The position numbers and the translations under genes were made by a program. From Flavobacterium araucananum (lineage in GTDB: Bacteria > Bacteroidota > Bacteroidia > Flavobacteriales > Flavobacteriaceae), in NCBI RefSeq assembly GCF_002222055.1, contig NZ_MUGS01000037.1, positions 38,657 to 102,656 of the forward strand: 64,000 nucleotides of DNA, given 5' to 3'. Numbering within the stretch: position 1 is the stretch's first letter; each line of letters begins with the position of its first letter. Positions 33,501 to 42,900 of the stretch are shown here, piece after piece. The notes below the pieces were generated by a model. The model worked only from the letters and a program-made list of their open reading frames with translations, did not search any database and had not been told where the DNA came from.

Positions 33501-36500
33501 ACATCACATTCTCCTATCAGGATACTTTGACAAGCATAATGTAATGCTGTAAGTGACGAAGAACAAGCTGTATCGAAAGCAATAGATGGTCCATTAAAAT
33601 TTAAACTTGAAGATACTCGATTCGCTACTGCATAATAAGTTGACAGAGGAAAAGTGTTATCCCCTTTAAGAGCTTCTTCAACTCCAAAAAAAGAATAACT
33701 CCCCCACATTACTCCTGCAAAAACTCCAACTTGATTTTCACCTTTATTAGAATATTTAATGCTTTCTGCAGAATACCCAGCAGCTTCAATAGCTTTATGA
33801 CATTCCATTAAGAACAAACGCTCTTGAGGATCCATTAAACTTGCTTCACGTGGTGAAATATTAAAATACAATGGATCAAAATGAAAATGTTCATTTATAA
33901 AACCACCTTTATTGGAAACATTCATGTCTTTTAATCCTGATAACTTCCATGTTTCAGGAACAGAGTCATGAACCATATTTCCTCCATTACTTAGCTGGCT
34001 CCAAAAATCATCAAGATCATTTGCTCCAGCATATTTACCGCTCATTCCAACAATGGCTATCGGATCCCTTAAATAATTTAATTGAGAATCTTTAGCTTGA
34101 CCATCAGTATCTAATTCCGAATCCCTATGGTTTTCCTTCTCAATCGTTTTGTTATCCTGAGTTTGTGACAACAATTGTTCTGGCATATTAAGATTTTCTT
34201 TCTCAATCGTTTTATTATCAGGAGTTTTTGACAACAATTGTTCCAACTTGTTTTGATGATTTTCTATAAAATAGTTTGTTAATTCAGTTAAATTAAAATA
34301 TTCGAAGAACAAGGTTCTTGATAAAGAGCCAAATTTTAATTCAAAAGCTTCATTTAAAGTCGCTACAATCAGAGAGTTTAAGCCAAACATTTCGAAATTT
34401 GCTTCGGTATCAATTTGAGAAACATTAAGTCCCACCGCTTCAGAAAAAATCGAACTAATTAATTGCAAAGCACGTTCTTCAAATAAACGATCAGAATTTA
34501 ATTCTATATTTATAGAAGAAGATCTATCGATCTTTGTTTTCGGAATCTTATTAAAGTGATTTATATTCCCTTTAAATATCCCAACCATTCCTTCCTTTTG
34601 AGAAAGAAGTGTTTCCATTACAGAAAATCCTTCGTCAGTTTCTAATGGCTGCATTCCTGTTTTAGACAAAAAATGATCCTTCATATCGTTTCCAACTTGC
34701 ATGCCATCATTCCATAAAGGCCATGCCAATGCTAATGTTTTTCCATGACGACCACCTGTTTTCTTAACGTTATTGCGATGATTAGAAAACGAATTAAGAA
34801 AACTATTTGCACATGAATAATCTCCCTGTCCTTCATTTCCATATAGGGATGAAAGAGATGAAAATGCACAAAAGAAATCAAGAGGTTCAAAACGTGTAAC
34901 ATGGTCTACATTTAAGACACCATTAACTTTAGTGGAAACTACATTTCTAAAATTGGCAGTAGATTTTAGGTATAAGTACTCGTCTTGAATGATGCCTGGT
35001 AAAAAGAAGACTCCATTTAAAATCGTAAAACGACTTTTAATATTATAATACAAATGTTCAACTTCATTCATATTAGTAAAATCACAACACACATAATCCT
35101 CAAAAGAAAGACCTAAATCAGTCAATTTCCCTTGAATATTTTCTAGCGATGATCTTCCCGCCACGATTAATTTTGCATCATATTCCTTCAACAAATACTG
35201 ACACAGTTTAATACCTATACCTCCTAATCCTCCACAAACAAGATAAACGCCTTTTTTTCTAATCGTATTAGTCTCATCTATTGGATCAACTATATTCTTT
35301 ACAAGATATTCATTGATCGATCTTCCATCGACATTAAACTTACTTTCAAAATCTGCTTGTTTTAGTTCCTGAAACAATTCAGATATATAGTCCGACAAAC
35401 TTCCCTCTATTTGTAATGTACTACAAATCGTATTTGGATTTTCCTGCCTTATAGTTCGGTTATATCCTGAATACATTTCATAAAAAGGTCTATAAAGAGC
35501 CCCTGACTCGAAAACAGTAAGTACACGTTTCGAACCCTTTTTAAACTTATACCAAACCTGCAATAAATGATGAAAACTAATAATCTCCCGATCAAGTATC
35601 TCATAAGCATTTTGCCACATTTCATTTGAGGTGCTCTTACCATCTTCAGAAATCCAAATCATATAATCGGGAATATTTTGACCCAATTTTTCAAATAACA
35701 TAGTAATACTACTTTCGTCCATTAGATTAACCGAAAAAGTATTCCCGCTTTGTTCAAAATGCATTCCTTTCGCTAATTTTATCAATTTAACTTTAGGAAA
35801 ATGTGAAGTCAACCACAATTCTATACTGTCATGATGTGCAGTATTTTGACTGCAAACAAGAACAGTTTCGTTGTCTTTTAGTACTGATAGATTATCTGAA
35901 TAATTATTAATTACCCAATTATTTTCAATTGTTATCAATCGAGAATCAGCACTAAGTTGCTTTGTGGTTAATCGCCCTGCATTTATTCCTACTATTCTTC
36001 CTATAGAACAACCATTAATATCAAACAAAATAACATCATACTTATCGTTAGATTTAGTTGCATACGCAAAGAAATTATTCGGTAATTTATCGGGCAGTTG
36101 TAATAAATCAAAACTTACAGGAACAAACAAATCTCCTTGAGAATCTCCTGCATCAAATATTCCCATGATCGTTTGAAAGCATGCATCTAACTTAAAAGGA
36201 GAATAAAAATATTTATCGTCTTGGTCTCCACTTTCAATCGATGCTAAAGCAGAGTTGTCGCTGACATACATTGTATTAATTAATCTGAAAGATGGACCAA
36301 AACTAATTCCGTTTCTCTCCCAGAATTTATATATGTTTTGATTTTCTATAGTATGATTTGCATTGGATTTAATACTTTTAAGAATTATTGTTTCATCCCA
36401 ATTTTCAACTTGTGAAGAAATTATCCCCTTCGCGTTTGGATGAGCTATATCATTAACAAAGGAAACAACTTCAAATTGAACTACATTATTGTCTAATTCC

Positions 36501-39500
36501 GTGAATCGCACTGCTGAATGCCCGTATTTACCATCAATAACTATTGGTTCAATATAAAAAATATCCTTCCAATTGTATTCACTCTTTGAAAACCTAGCAA
36601 TATAAGCCTCTCTTACAAACTCTATAATAGCTACTCCAGGCACGACAAATACACCATGAATAATATGTTGGGCAACAAATTTATCATGGATAGAAAACTT
36701 TCTCTGAGTAAATCCATCGTTATTGATAGATGGTTGTTTTTCTTTGACCCAATAACGATCTCCTTGAAATGGATATGTTGGAAGACTTATTCTTTTACCA
36801 AAATCATTAGAGTAAAAATTTTCCCATCGAATATTTTCACCATTTAAATAATGAAAGGCTATCCCGCTAGCTAAATCATCCTTACTGGCTTCTAATTTCG
36901 ATTCTACAGTTGATAACCAATTGCCTTGTTGCTGCTCTTGTGAAACTACAAGACTGTTCGAATTATATGTAATTTCTTCTGATATCAATTTTTCGAGTAA
37001 ATCCTCTTTCCCTTTAAACACAACTACCGCCCTATGTTTAAAGTGATCTCTCCCAATATTTAGGGTAAAAATAATGTCATTAAGATTGACCTTGTCTTTA
37101 TGGGTTCCAAACCAAGTTTTAAATTCAGTAATTTTCTGCAGTAAAGCTCGTTTATCCTTACCAGAAAAAGTAATTAATGAAGCCTCTTCTAATTGCTCCG
37201 AAGAAAAATTATTATACTCTTCCAATACCATATGACAATTAGTCCCACTCATTCCAAATGCATTTATAGCAGCCATTCTTATCCCATTTTCAGCAATCCA
37301 TGGCTCCTTGTTCTTTACAAGATAAAAAGGACTATTTTCAAATTTAATGTGACTGTTTTCAGTACTGAAATTTGCAATAGCCGGAATTACTTTATGTTTA
37401 AAGGCTAACACCAATTTTATTAGAGAACTAATACCCGCAGCTTGTAATGTATGTCCTATATTTCCTTTCACAGATGAAATAGCACAAAATTTATGTTGAG
37501 AGGTATAACTCCTGAAACTGTCCGTTAATGCAGTTATTTCAATAGGGTCTCCTAATTCGGTGCCTGTCCCATGAGTTTCAACATAGGATATTTTGGAAGG
37601 ATCAATATCAAAACGGCGATAAATGGACTCTTGTAATTCTTGTTGAGCTACAGGATTCGGTGCAGTGATACCGTTACTTTTACCGTCTTGATTCAGTCCA
37701 TTTCCTTTTATTACTGCATAAATATTGTCCTTATCTCTAATAGCATCACTCAGACGTTTCAACATTACTATTCCTACAGCTTCGCCAGGAACAATACCAT
37801 TTGCATCATTATCAAATGGCTTGCAAAGACCTGTTTTTGATAGCATTCCAGTTTTACCTGCCAAGCTATGAAATCGTGGAGTTAGAAATAAAGAAATACC
37901 TCCGGCAAGAGCCATATCTATGGAACCATTTCTCAAACTATCGCATGCCATATTTACGGCAGCCAGAGATGAAGAGCAGGCAGTATCTATGGATATACTT
38001 GGCCCTTTTAGATCAAGAAAATAGGAAATTCTTGCTGCCAATATGGATGATATGTTTCCTGTTAAGCTTGTATGGGAGATCGAATTTGGAGAGGAATAGT
38101 CATAATCACTCAATCCTGCTCCTACATATACACCACAATTAGCCCCCTTCAATGAACCTGCTCTATAGCCTGCATCTTCAATTGCCTTGTATGATTCTTC
38201 AAGAAATAACCTTTGCTGCGGATCCATATAACGAGCTTCAAGTGGAGAAATCTCAAAGAATAAGGCATCAAATAAATCTATATCAGAGAGAAAGGCTCCT
38301 CGCTTCAACATTTCGTCTTGATCACATCCATATTCCTTTATATCTTCTTTATCCCAGTGTTCAACCTCAGTTGAAAATTCTATTTTTTCTTCAATGAGAT
38401 TATCCCAATACTGCTGCAGATTTTTCGCACCTGGAAATCTACCAGACATACCGATAATTGCAATTGGTTCTATTTCCTTTTTATCATTAAACTCGCTCAA
38501 TTCATTTTTTTGTTTAATTTCAAATGATGTTTGCGACATTGAAAAATTGGAGACTGGTATATGCTCCTCGGAAGTAACCGTAAAAATTGGATTCCTTGTT
38601 ATTATCACATGGTCGGCTATATATTGGCTCAAGGAATCTATATCTGGATATTGATAAACAAGAGTTACTTTAAGGTTGATATCGAATAGTTCATTTATTT
38701 GATCAATAAAAGAAACTCCAATTAGAGAATCCATCCCATAGTCAGCAAAACTCTGTGATGAATCAATATTTTGTTCGTCAACCATCAGAAGATTAGCAAT
38801 TAATTTAATCAAATCATGTTGAATATCAAGATATTCAGATTTAGATTCCTCATTGCTCGAAACATTCGATAACTCATGAGTACTATGATGTTTTTCACCA
38901 ACAATAATACTTTGAAACTCCTTATTTAAAGCATATCCTTTCGAATAACCAAACCCTTGTTGCGCCATAACTATTCTCCAACTTTCTTTCGAAAGAAGAG
39001 GAGAACCTGGCAATCTAAGATCATCCTTATAAGACCACCAACTATCTGCCAACCCAGATGTCATCATTAAAAAAGGGCTCACTTCAGTTTTTTCGTTAAG
39101 AATAAGAATGCCATTATCTTTTAATAAAAAATTAAGATTAGATAAAGATTTTGTGATCACAGAAGTTCCATGAATAGCGTTACTTGCGAAAACTATATCG
39201 CAACTTTTATCTAGCTCTTTATATTCTGAAGGATCTTTTTGAATATCTAGAACACGGAAATCCATAAATGGATTTGATTTTCCAAATTTTTCTTGTCCAA
39301 AATTAACAAATCGCGCTGAAGCGTCAGTATAGATGTACTCTACCTTCGTACCCGATTTTGAAAAAACTTTTAGTACTTCTATACTAGTTCTGCCTGTTCC
39401 TGCACCAATTTCCAATATACGAATCGGAGAAATATTTTTGTTTGTCGATAATCTATCAACAATTTTAGAAACTGTATTTGCTAAAAATTCATTAAAAAAA

Positions 39501-39979
39501 ACTGCTGCGATATTTTCCCTATAAATTTTTCCTTCTATTTCTAAAGCTTTCTCAGAGAAAAGCATTTCATCATATCTTATTTCTCCTCGTAAAATTTTAT
39601 TATATGATAAAATACAATGATCTAAAAGCTCAACATTGGATCCAAAACTAACTGAATGAGTTAGTAAATTATCCCTAAGAATGCCAAGCGAAGATGATAG
39701 CTCTTCCTGAGAAGGAATTCGTAAAATCTTAAATTTTCCATCTTGAAATTGAAAATCGTTAATTCCATTAATTATCAATAAAAATGAATCAATTAAACGA
39801 TTATATTTTGGCAAAACATCAATTGTATCAAACAAAACTTGTTTCGAATACCAACGATTGGCATCAAATAATTCAAAATAAGGTTGAAAAAAGGAAAATA
39901 GAACATTTTCAGCATATTTATCTAGATCATTTACCCCATCTATTATCTTCTTTTTATCTACTGTATTCATTGTATTCAA
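27581..39979 (-). CDS. Trans-AT PKS: MT-ACP-KS-DH-KR-ACP-KS-KR-ACP(inactive)-ACP-MT-KS
   Basis: A 4132-residue subunit. It opens with an S-adenosylmethionine MT (20-365; ILEIGAGTGRTS at 188) and ACP (S418), which complete the module started by the last KS of the upstream protein. Next: KS1 (505-925; C667, H803 in ETHGTGT, H843); DH (H1105, G, P and D1265/Q1269 intact); KR (1345-1810; Tyr1721); ACP (S1869); KS2 (1972-2398; C2139, H2274, H2314); KR (2560-3060; TGGTSGIG at 2803, Tyr2967); a carrier-like domain whose phosphopantetheine Ser is Leu3115 (GIDL); an intact ACP (S3205); a second MT (3280-3635; ILEIGAGTGSTS at 3448); and KS3 (3647-4065; C3810, H3945, H3983). The second MT lies after the ACPs and directly before KS3, an unusual order. 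Its start ATG overlaps the preceding stop by 4 bp. C- versus O-methylation cannot be told by eye. Confidence 0.92.
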   Translation of the reverse strand: MNTMNTVDKKKIIDGVNDLDKYAENVLFSFFQPYFELFDANRWYSKQVLFDTIDVLPKYNRLIDSFLLIINGINDFQFQDGKFKILRIPSQEELSSSLGILRDNLLTHSVSFGSNVELLDHCILSYNKILRGEIRYDEMLFSEKALEIEGKIYRENIAAVFFNEFLANTVSKIVDRLSTNKNISPIRILEIGAGTGRTSIEVLKVFSKSGTKVEYIYTDASARFVNFGQEKFGKSNPFMDFRVLDIQKDPSEYKELDKSCDIVFASNAIHGTSVITKSLSNLNFLLKDNGILILNEKTEVSPFLMMTSGLADSWWSYKDDLRLPGSPLLSKESWRIVMAQQGFGYSKGYALNKEFQSIIVGEKHHSTHELSNVSSNEESKSEYLDIQHDLIKLIANLLMVDEQNIDSSQSFADYGMDSLIGVSFIDQINELFDINLKVTLVYQYPDIDSLSQYIADHVIITRNPIFTVTSEEHIPVSNFSMSQTSFEIKQKNELSEFNDKKEIEPIAIIGMSGRFPGAKNLQQYWDNLIEEKIEFSTEVEHWDKEDIKEYGCDQDEMLKRGAFLSDIDLFDALFFEISPLEARYMDPQQRLFLEESYKAIEDAGYRAGSLKGANCGVYVGAGLSDYDYSSPNSISHTSLTGNISSILAARISYFLDLKGPSISIDTACSSSLAAVNMACDSLRNGSIDMALAGGISLFLTPRFHSLAGKTGMLSKTGLCKPFDNDANGIVPGEAVGIVMLKRLSDAIRDKDNIYAVIKGNGLNQDGKSNGITAPNPVAQQELQESIYRRFDIDPSKISYVETHGTGTELGDPIEITALTDSFRSYTSQHKFCAISSVKGNIGHTLQAAGISSLIKLVLAFKHKVIPAIANFSTENSHIKFENSPFYLVKNKEPWIAENGIRMAAINAFGMSGTNCHMVLEEYNNFSSEQLEEASLITFSGKDKRALLQKITEFKTWFGTHKDKVNLNDIIFTLNIGRDHFKHRAVVVFKGKEDLLEKLISEEITYNSNSLVVSQEQQQGNWLSTVESKLEASKDDLASGIAFHYLNGENIRWENFYSNDFGKRISLPTYPFQGDRYWVKEKQPSINNDGFTQRKFSIHDKFVAQHIIHGVFVVPGVAIIEFVREAYIARFSKSEYNWKDIFYIEPIVIDGKYGHSAVRFTELDNNVVQFEVVSFVNDIAHPNAKGIISSQVENWDETIILKSIKSNANHTIENQNIYKFWERNGISFGPSFRLINTMYVSDNSALASIESGDQDDKYFYSPFKLDACFQTIMGIFDAGDSQGDLFVPVSFDLLQLPDKLPNNFFAYATKSNDKYDVILFDINGCSIGRIVGINAGRLTTKQLSADSRLITIENNWVINNYSDNLSVLKDNETVLVCSQNTAHHDSIELWLTSHFPKVKLIKLAKGMHFEQSGNTFSVNLMDESSITMLFEKLGQNIPDYMIWISEDGKSTSNEMWQNAYEILDREIISFHHLLQVWYKFKKGSKRVLTVFESGALYRPFYEMYSGYNRTIRQENPNTICSTLQIEGSLSDYISELFQELKQADFESKFNVDGRSINEYLVKNIVDPIDETNTIRKKGVYLVCGGLGGIGIKLCQYLLKEYDAKLIVAGRSSLENIQGKLTDLGLSFEDYVCCDFTNMNEVEHLYYNIKSRFTILNGVFFLPGIIQDEYLYLKSTANFRNVVSTKVNGVLNVDHVTRFEPLDFFCAFSSLSSLYGNEGQGDYSCANSFLNSFSNHRNNVKKTGGRHGKTLALAWPLWNDGMQVGNDMKDHFLSKTGMQPLETDEGFSVMETLLSQKEGMVGIFKGNINHFNKIPKTKIDRSSSINIELNSDRLFEERALQLISSIFSEAVGLNVSQIDTEANFEMFGLNSLIVATLNEAFELKFGSLSRTLFFEYFNLTELTNYFIENHQNKLEQLLSKTPDNKTIEKENLNMPEQLLSQTQDNKTIEKENHRDSELDTDGQAKDSQLNYLRDPIAIVGMSGKYAGANDLDDFWSQLSNGGNMVHDSVPETWKLSGLKDMNVSNKGGFINEHFHFDPLYFNISPREASLMDPQERLFLMECHKAIEAAGYSAESIKYSNKGENQVGVFAGVMWGSYSFFGVEEALKGDNTFPLSTYYAVANRVSSSLNFNGPSIAFDTACSSSLTALHYACQSILIGECDVALAGGVNLALHPINHIVLKERGFLSPNGRCNSFGEGGEGYVPSEGVGVVVLKRLSQAKSDGDSIYGVIRASGINHGGKTTGYTVPNPTKQGTLIRNVIEKSGIDPAALGYIEAHGTGTSLGDPIEINGLRRALEGYNLPNQKCAIGSVKSNLGHLEAASGMAGLMKVILQIKNQMLVPSIHAERINPGINFQESEFYLNQKLQPWLRNEDSKGNNYPLTAGLSSFGAGGSNAHVIIEEYIEKNKNVSDSNHQENGSVAWIISAQDEKQLIEKVQSLLNHVERNSFSLEQIAYTLQTGRMNLAARIGFIGSNRDDLIIQLIEFIEKRGESSITEQSINKRQYLEGLEQGDLKCLVAYWTQGNKVDWKSLYSIPPQRVSLPVHPFKLKKYWFSDIETPNESKREKELSKLNHLFRKNWWTKELDFNSKRDVSGTTLVVLTENQYNNEFDLVENQFENFLFVILGFENLILSVGKAIVIDIQNLDHQFFKNVVNSIQNTEHLIDLSNLEAEETVSDYDGAMCKFQLFQILVKENRLNGMKLHYFTRELLICEVSLSHVRGAMLIGTVKAIGAEYKKIESKVIDISTSSCTEAINIAKSEFHSNDGYTEICYRNGTRLISGFEKVPLKSETKRHEIEISSEYFYIITGGTSGIGLSLVKYLIEKGARKILLTGTGALPEVQQWSRIMNSPDKYPDEIIKKISLLMDYQSKNVEFEVYNGSLMDTHRFGNVLDKLSLRWGTLGGCMHCAGKANYDEPAFINKTIGKVIEVFEPKVSGLINLDRLLAPLKPKFVVLFSSSSVIPVLGVGASEYAGANEFMDYFVKSKQNVNGTRYSSVNWTSWKASGSGAIKGEFYYKFGFQAFDNDTGFDLLEKAMSSSEAVVFAAEMENILIPADKWLTVQPFSKIETELVNSQSVSKDERIYDKIKMKYLVSIVAEILEVQESDIDISVPLEELGIDLISREVIIKSLIEYSYDNFELESSLTLSSSIIDNCKMTISSKVIEDNYWKDEISQKRKFEDAVTKILKDTLNLDDEQIDFDRNFADYGVDSILLAEMVSKIEALVKHPIDPSILLDNDTLSQLIGYLSAEFLHKTKSITDSESNNINDVELLISESEITSMDIKDFGEAIESYAFELLKKAFYQLDNRFGESGSMSKNDFQSRLGIKSVFNPLFDAFLDILEKKDVIKMDENIITFFKSEISTDNYLERTKLKLKRASVLMEPHINFVTRCISAYPKILKGEIDPVAVVFQSGDLLELQKVYSEDPQLKELNRQIGNSISGYIQQKKGDDAIRILEIGAGTGSTSYPVLEQLKSVDKTIEYYFTDVSLSFLKNAERKLQKEFPNVIYKIFDVESSGLKQGLDYEMFDIVIASNVLHATTSITNTLGNVNELLMPGGRLYVLELVKYSSLSTYTFGLLEGWWKFEDNQKRIEHSPLINIENWKIFIQKAGMEFSKLYPEVMDMEGYFDYRVFISSKPKMKKDFLNEENLNSEDNKIAVVGLSCKFASANNQQEFWESLINNESLISEVLPERWEKEKWYSEVSQSDKSDSCWGGFINGVEYFDNHYFNMSEELAREVDPAARLILEQCTEALSDSGYTADEISKRNIGVFIGARKSSYKPDKISPNTIIGLGQNMIAAHVAHFFNLKGPALVVDTACSSSLVSLHLAVQSISTGECDWAIAGGVDLLLDETPYLLLSKANVISKSDKSYAFDKRANGFVPGEGAGCVILKKMSDAIKDGDNIYAVIDGTATNNDGKTMGITTPNHVAQTDVIKTAMAKNNLKGIDINHIEAHGTGTSIGDPIELKSLTYAFETEKRQFCGVSTVKTNIGHLLCGAGIASFIKMSLCLKNQKWVPTLNAEFPNPRFDFENSPFYIQQKVQSWNSNDTPVQRAGISSFGFGGTNAHVIISEFRDKDHLNYNKVRTSLSPPKWDKKRLWYDFIDKYSVIEEIEPANIITEPEVEEINMESFFSIKELINDLK
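34131..34256 (-). repeat. 63-bp in-frame tandem duplication in an ACP-KS linker
   Basis: Two adjacent 63-bp copies (34131-34193 and 34194-34256) encode two 21-residue units, EQLLSKTPDNKTIEKEN and EQLLSQTQDNKTIEKEN plus four linker residues each. They lie at about residues 1913-1954 of the 4132-residue PKS subunit, between the ACP with S1869 and KS2. The copies differ at few positions, so the duplication looks recent. It lengthens a flexible linker and keeps the frame. Confidence 0.85.
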
Positions 39980-42900
39980 TTTATAAATGAGCTAATTTCA
40001 TAATCTAATCCCTCTAATAATCCTTTACGATCTGTCTGGGTTAATAAAAAACCCTTCAAGGCGCTTTCGTCTACAGTTACAGGCATTGTTATTTTTTCAA
40101 TATTAGCTGTTGTGGAGTAAATGTTTTTTTGTCTTTCTGGCATCAAATCGGTGTACCAGGCAGTTGTGCGTGCGAATGGATAGGTTGGGAGATGCATCAC
40201 TGGCAAGGTTTCTCCCGCATTAAATTCCTTCCAATCAATATGAACTTGGCCTAAAACCCAAGCCTGTCCTAACTCGGAATAATTTAATTCCTGGAATGTT
40301 GGAATAGTTTTTAGAGAAGCCTTACTTTGCACAACTCCCATATGAATTGCAATTGAATCTTTAACAATTGAATCCATTCCTGTTTGTAACCCTAATAAAA
40401 TGTCATCTATGCAATGCGCTATAATCACTAAACGATAACTGAAGTGAGTTCTTCTGCATTGCAAGTTATAAGCTAATTGCTTCAAATCAATTAGCTGTCC
40501 CTCATTAATTAATTCACTTAAAAAATTGAGATAATCTTGACAATAAGTTCGGAGTGTCTTCTCAGATTTCGCAGAAAGTACAAACAAAATACCTTCTTTT
40601 GGTAATGGCTTAATTTCATCTGCTAATTCTTCATATTCTTCTACTATAAGATGAGCATTTGTTCCACCGAAACCAAATGAGCTAACCGCAGCACGTCGAG
40701 GAATATTTTCTTTTTTATTCCAGTTAATAACATTGGTATTTACAAGAAAATTACTTTTCTCCAATTGTAAAAGTCCATTTAAATTTTGTGCATGAGAGTT
40801 GGGAGGAATTATTTTGAATTTCATTGCAAGAAGAACTTTCATTAAACCTGCGATTCCTGCTGCAGACTCTAAATGTCCTATATTCCCTTTAACAGAGCCC
40901 AAGTAGCATTTTGTACTATTCTCAATAGTTCCTATCTCTTTTTGTTTATAGGCTTCTTTCAATCCATTTACCTCTACGGGATCACCTAATTTTGTCGCAG
41001 TGGCATGAGCTTCAATCAATTGAATAGTATTAATATCAATTCCTGCTCTACTCATTGTATTGCAAATAAGTTCGGACTGACGACTAGAATTGGGAGAAGT
41101 GTAAGTATTTGCCTTACCGCCATGATTTACTCCAACTGCTTTTATTATTCCATAAATTTGATCTTTATCAGCTATAGCCTTATTATATGGCTTTATTAAA
41201 ATTGTACCAATTCCTTCTCCTCGTATATAGCCGTCTGCATCTTCTGAAAAAGGTCTGCATTTTCCGGTAGGAGACAACATTCCTGCTTTACTAAATATAT
41301 GAAATAGATTATCCGATAGATTCAAATTAACACCTCCTACAAGAGCCATGTCACAATCTTTATTTTTAATAGACAATACTGCTCTATGTATTGCCACCAA
41401 AGAGCTAGAGCATGCAGTATCAATTATTTCGCTTGGTCCATTCAAATTGAGCAAATAAGAAACCCGATTGGCAATCGAACAATGAGCATTACCTGTTGAG
41501 ATAGAAGGATCGGCTTCAATTTCTGCTTTAATCAACAAAGACAGATAATCCGAAGTAGAGACACCTGCAAATACACCAATATTACACCCTTCTGTGCCCA
41601 TTAAATTTATCCCTGCGTCTTCCAACGTTTTCCATGCAGACTGTAAAAACAATCTCTGTTGAGGATCCATTGTACAGGCTTCTCTCTTTGAAATTTTAAA
41701 GAAATCATAATCAAATTCATCTATACCATCGATAAATCCTCCATTCCAGGCTTGAGATAATGTTTGCAGTTGCTCTATTCGCTGCCTCGAAGCTTTGTTT
41801 ATTACATCCCGACCTTCAACCAGTATCTTCCAAAATTCATTTAAATTATGGGCTCCAGGAAATATACCGTTCATTCCTATAATGGCCATATCATCATCAT
41901 TACTAGTATGATTTTGCTTAATAGGTGCCTTCTGCTCTTTTACAACCGTGATGTTTTCCTCCGTAGTGTCGATAATCTTTGGCTGTAAAGTAACCAGATG
42001 AGCTAATAAGTCACCATATACTCTAAATTGGAAAAAAAGCGTAGGATTTATAGAGATCCCTAAACGTTCTGAAATTTCATCTGTTATAGCATACAATTGA
42101 GATGAATCAATTGCAAAATCAGCCAATTCGATATCCTCTTCCAGAAATATTTCGTCAATTTTTGTAATTTCCGATATGATATTGTTCACCTCTTTTTTTA
42201 ATGAACTAACGTCAAGTTTCTCCAAGAAATCAGCCTTTGTACTTATTTTTTTATTGTCGTGATTACTTAAAAATTCCATTGGATGATTTATTGTCTTTTC
42301 ATCAAACCAGAAGTTCTTTCTGTCAAATGAATAAAATGGTAAATCAACTTGCTTTCCTTTTATTTTGAATTTTTCAGTCCATGAGGTTCTTTTTAAATAA
42401 TTGCTAGTGAGCCAGCTATTAGCATCATTAAGCAAATTCTCATCTATTTGCTTTTCTCCTACACACAATCTTATTACATTTTTATTGTCTGCAGATACCT
42501 CTTTTAGTAATCCGTCAATAAGATCTACTAAATCATGTAAACTTTCAGCAACCAACATAACCTTTTCTTCATATGTTTCTCTACAAGAAAACAAAGTATA
42601 GGAGATATCTTGAAGAGTTAAATCACTGTCTAAATTATCTAGCAGATAAATTTTAAGCTTTTTTAATTGTAAAATTAAACTTGATTTTGTTTTCGCAGAA
42701 ACAGGAATTAAGTAATTGCTATCTATTATAAGACTAGATGGTAATTTTTCGCTTTGTTCATTAGGAGCTAACACCACATGAGCATACGAACCACCAAAAC
42801 CAAAGGAACTCACTCCTGCATAATTCTGATCTGCAATACGATCAAACAGTGGGATATTTTCAACATTTACCTTCACAGCTATGGTAGCCTCATCCACTAT

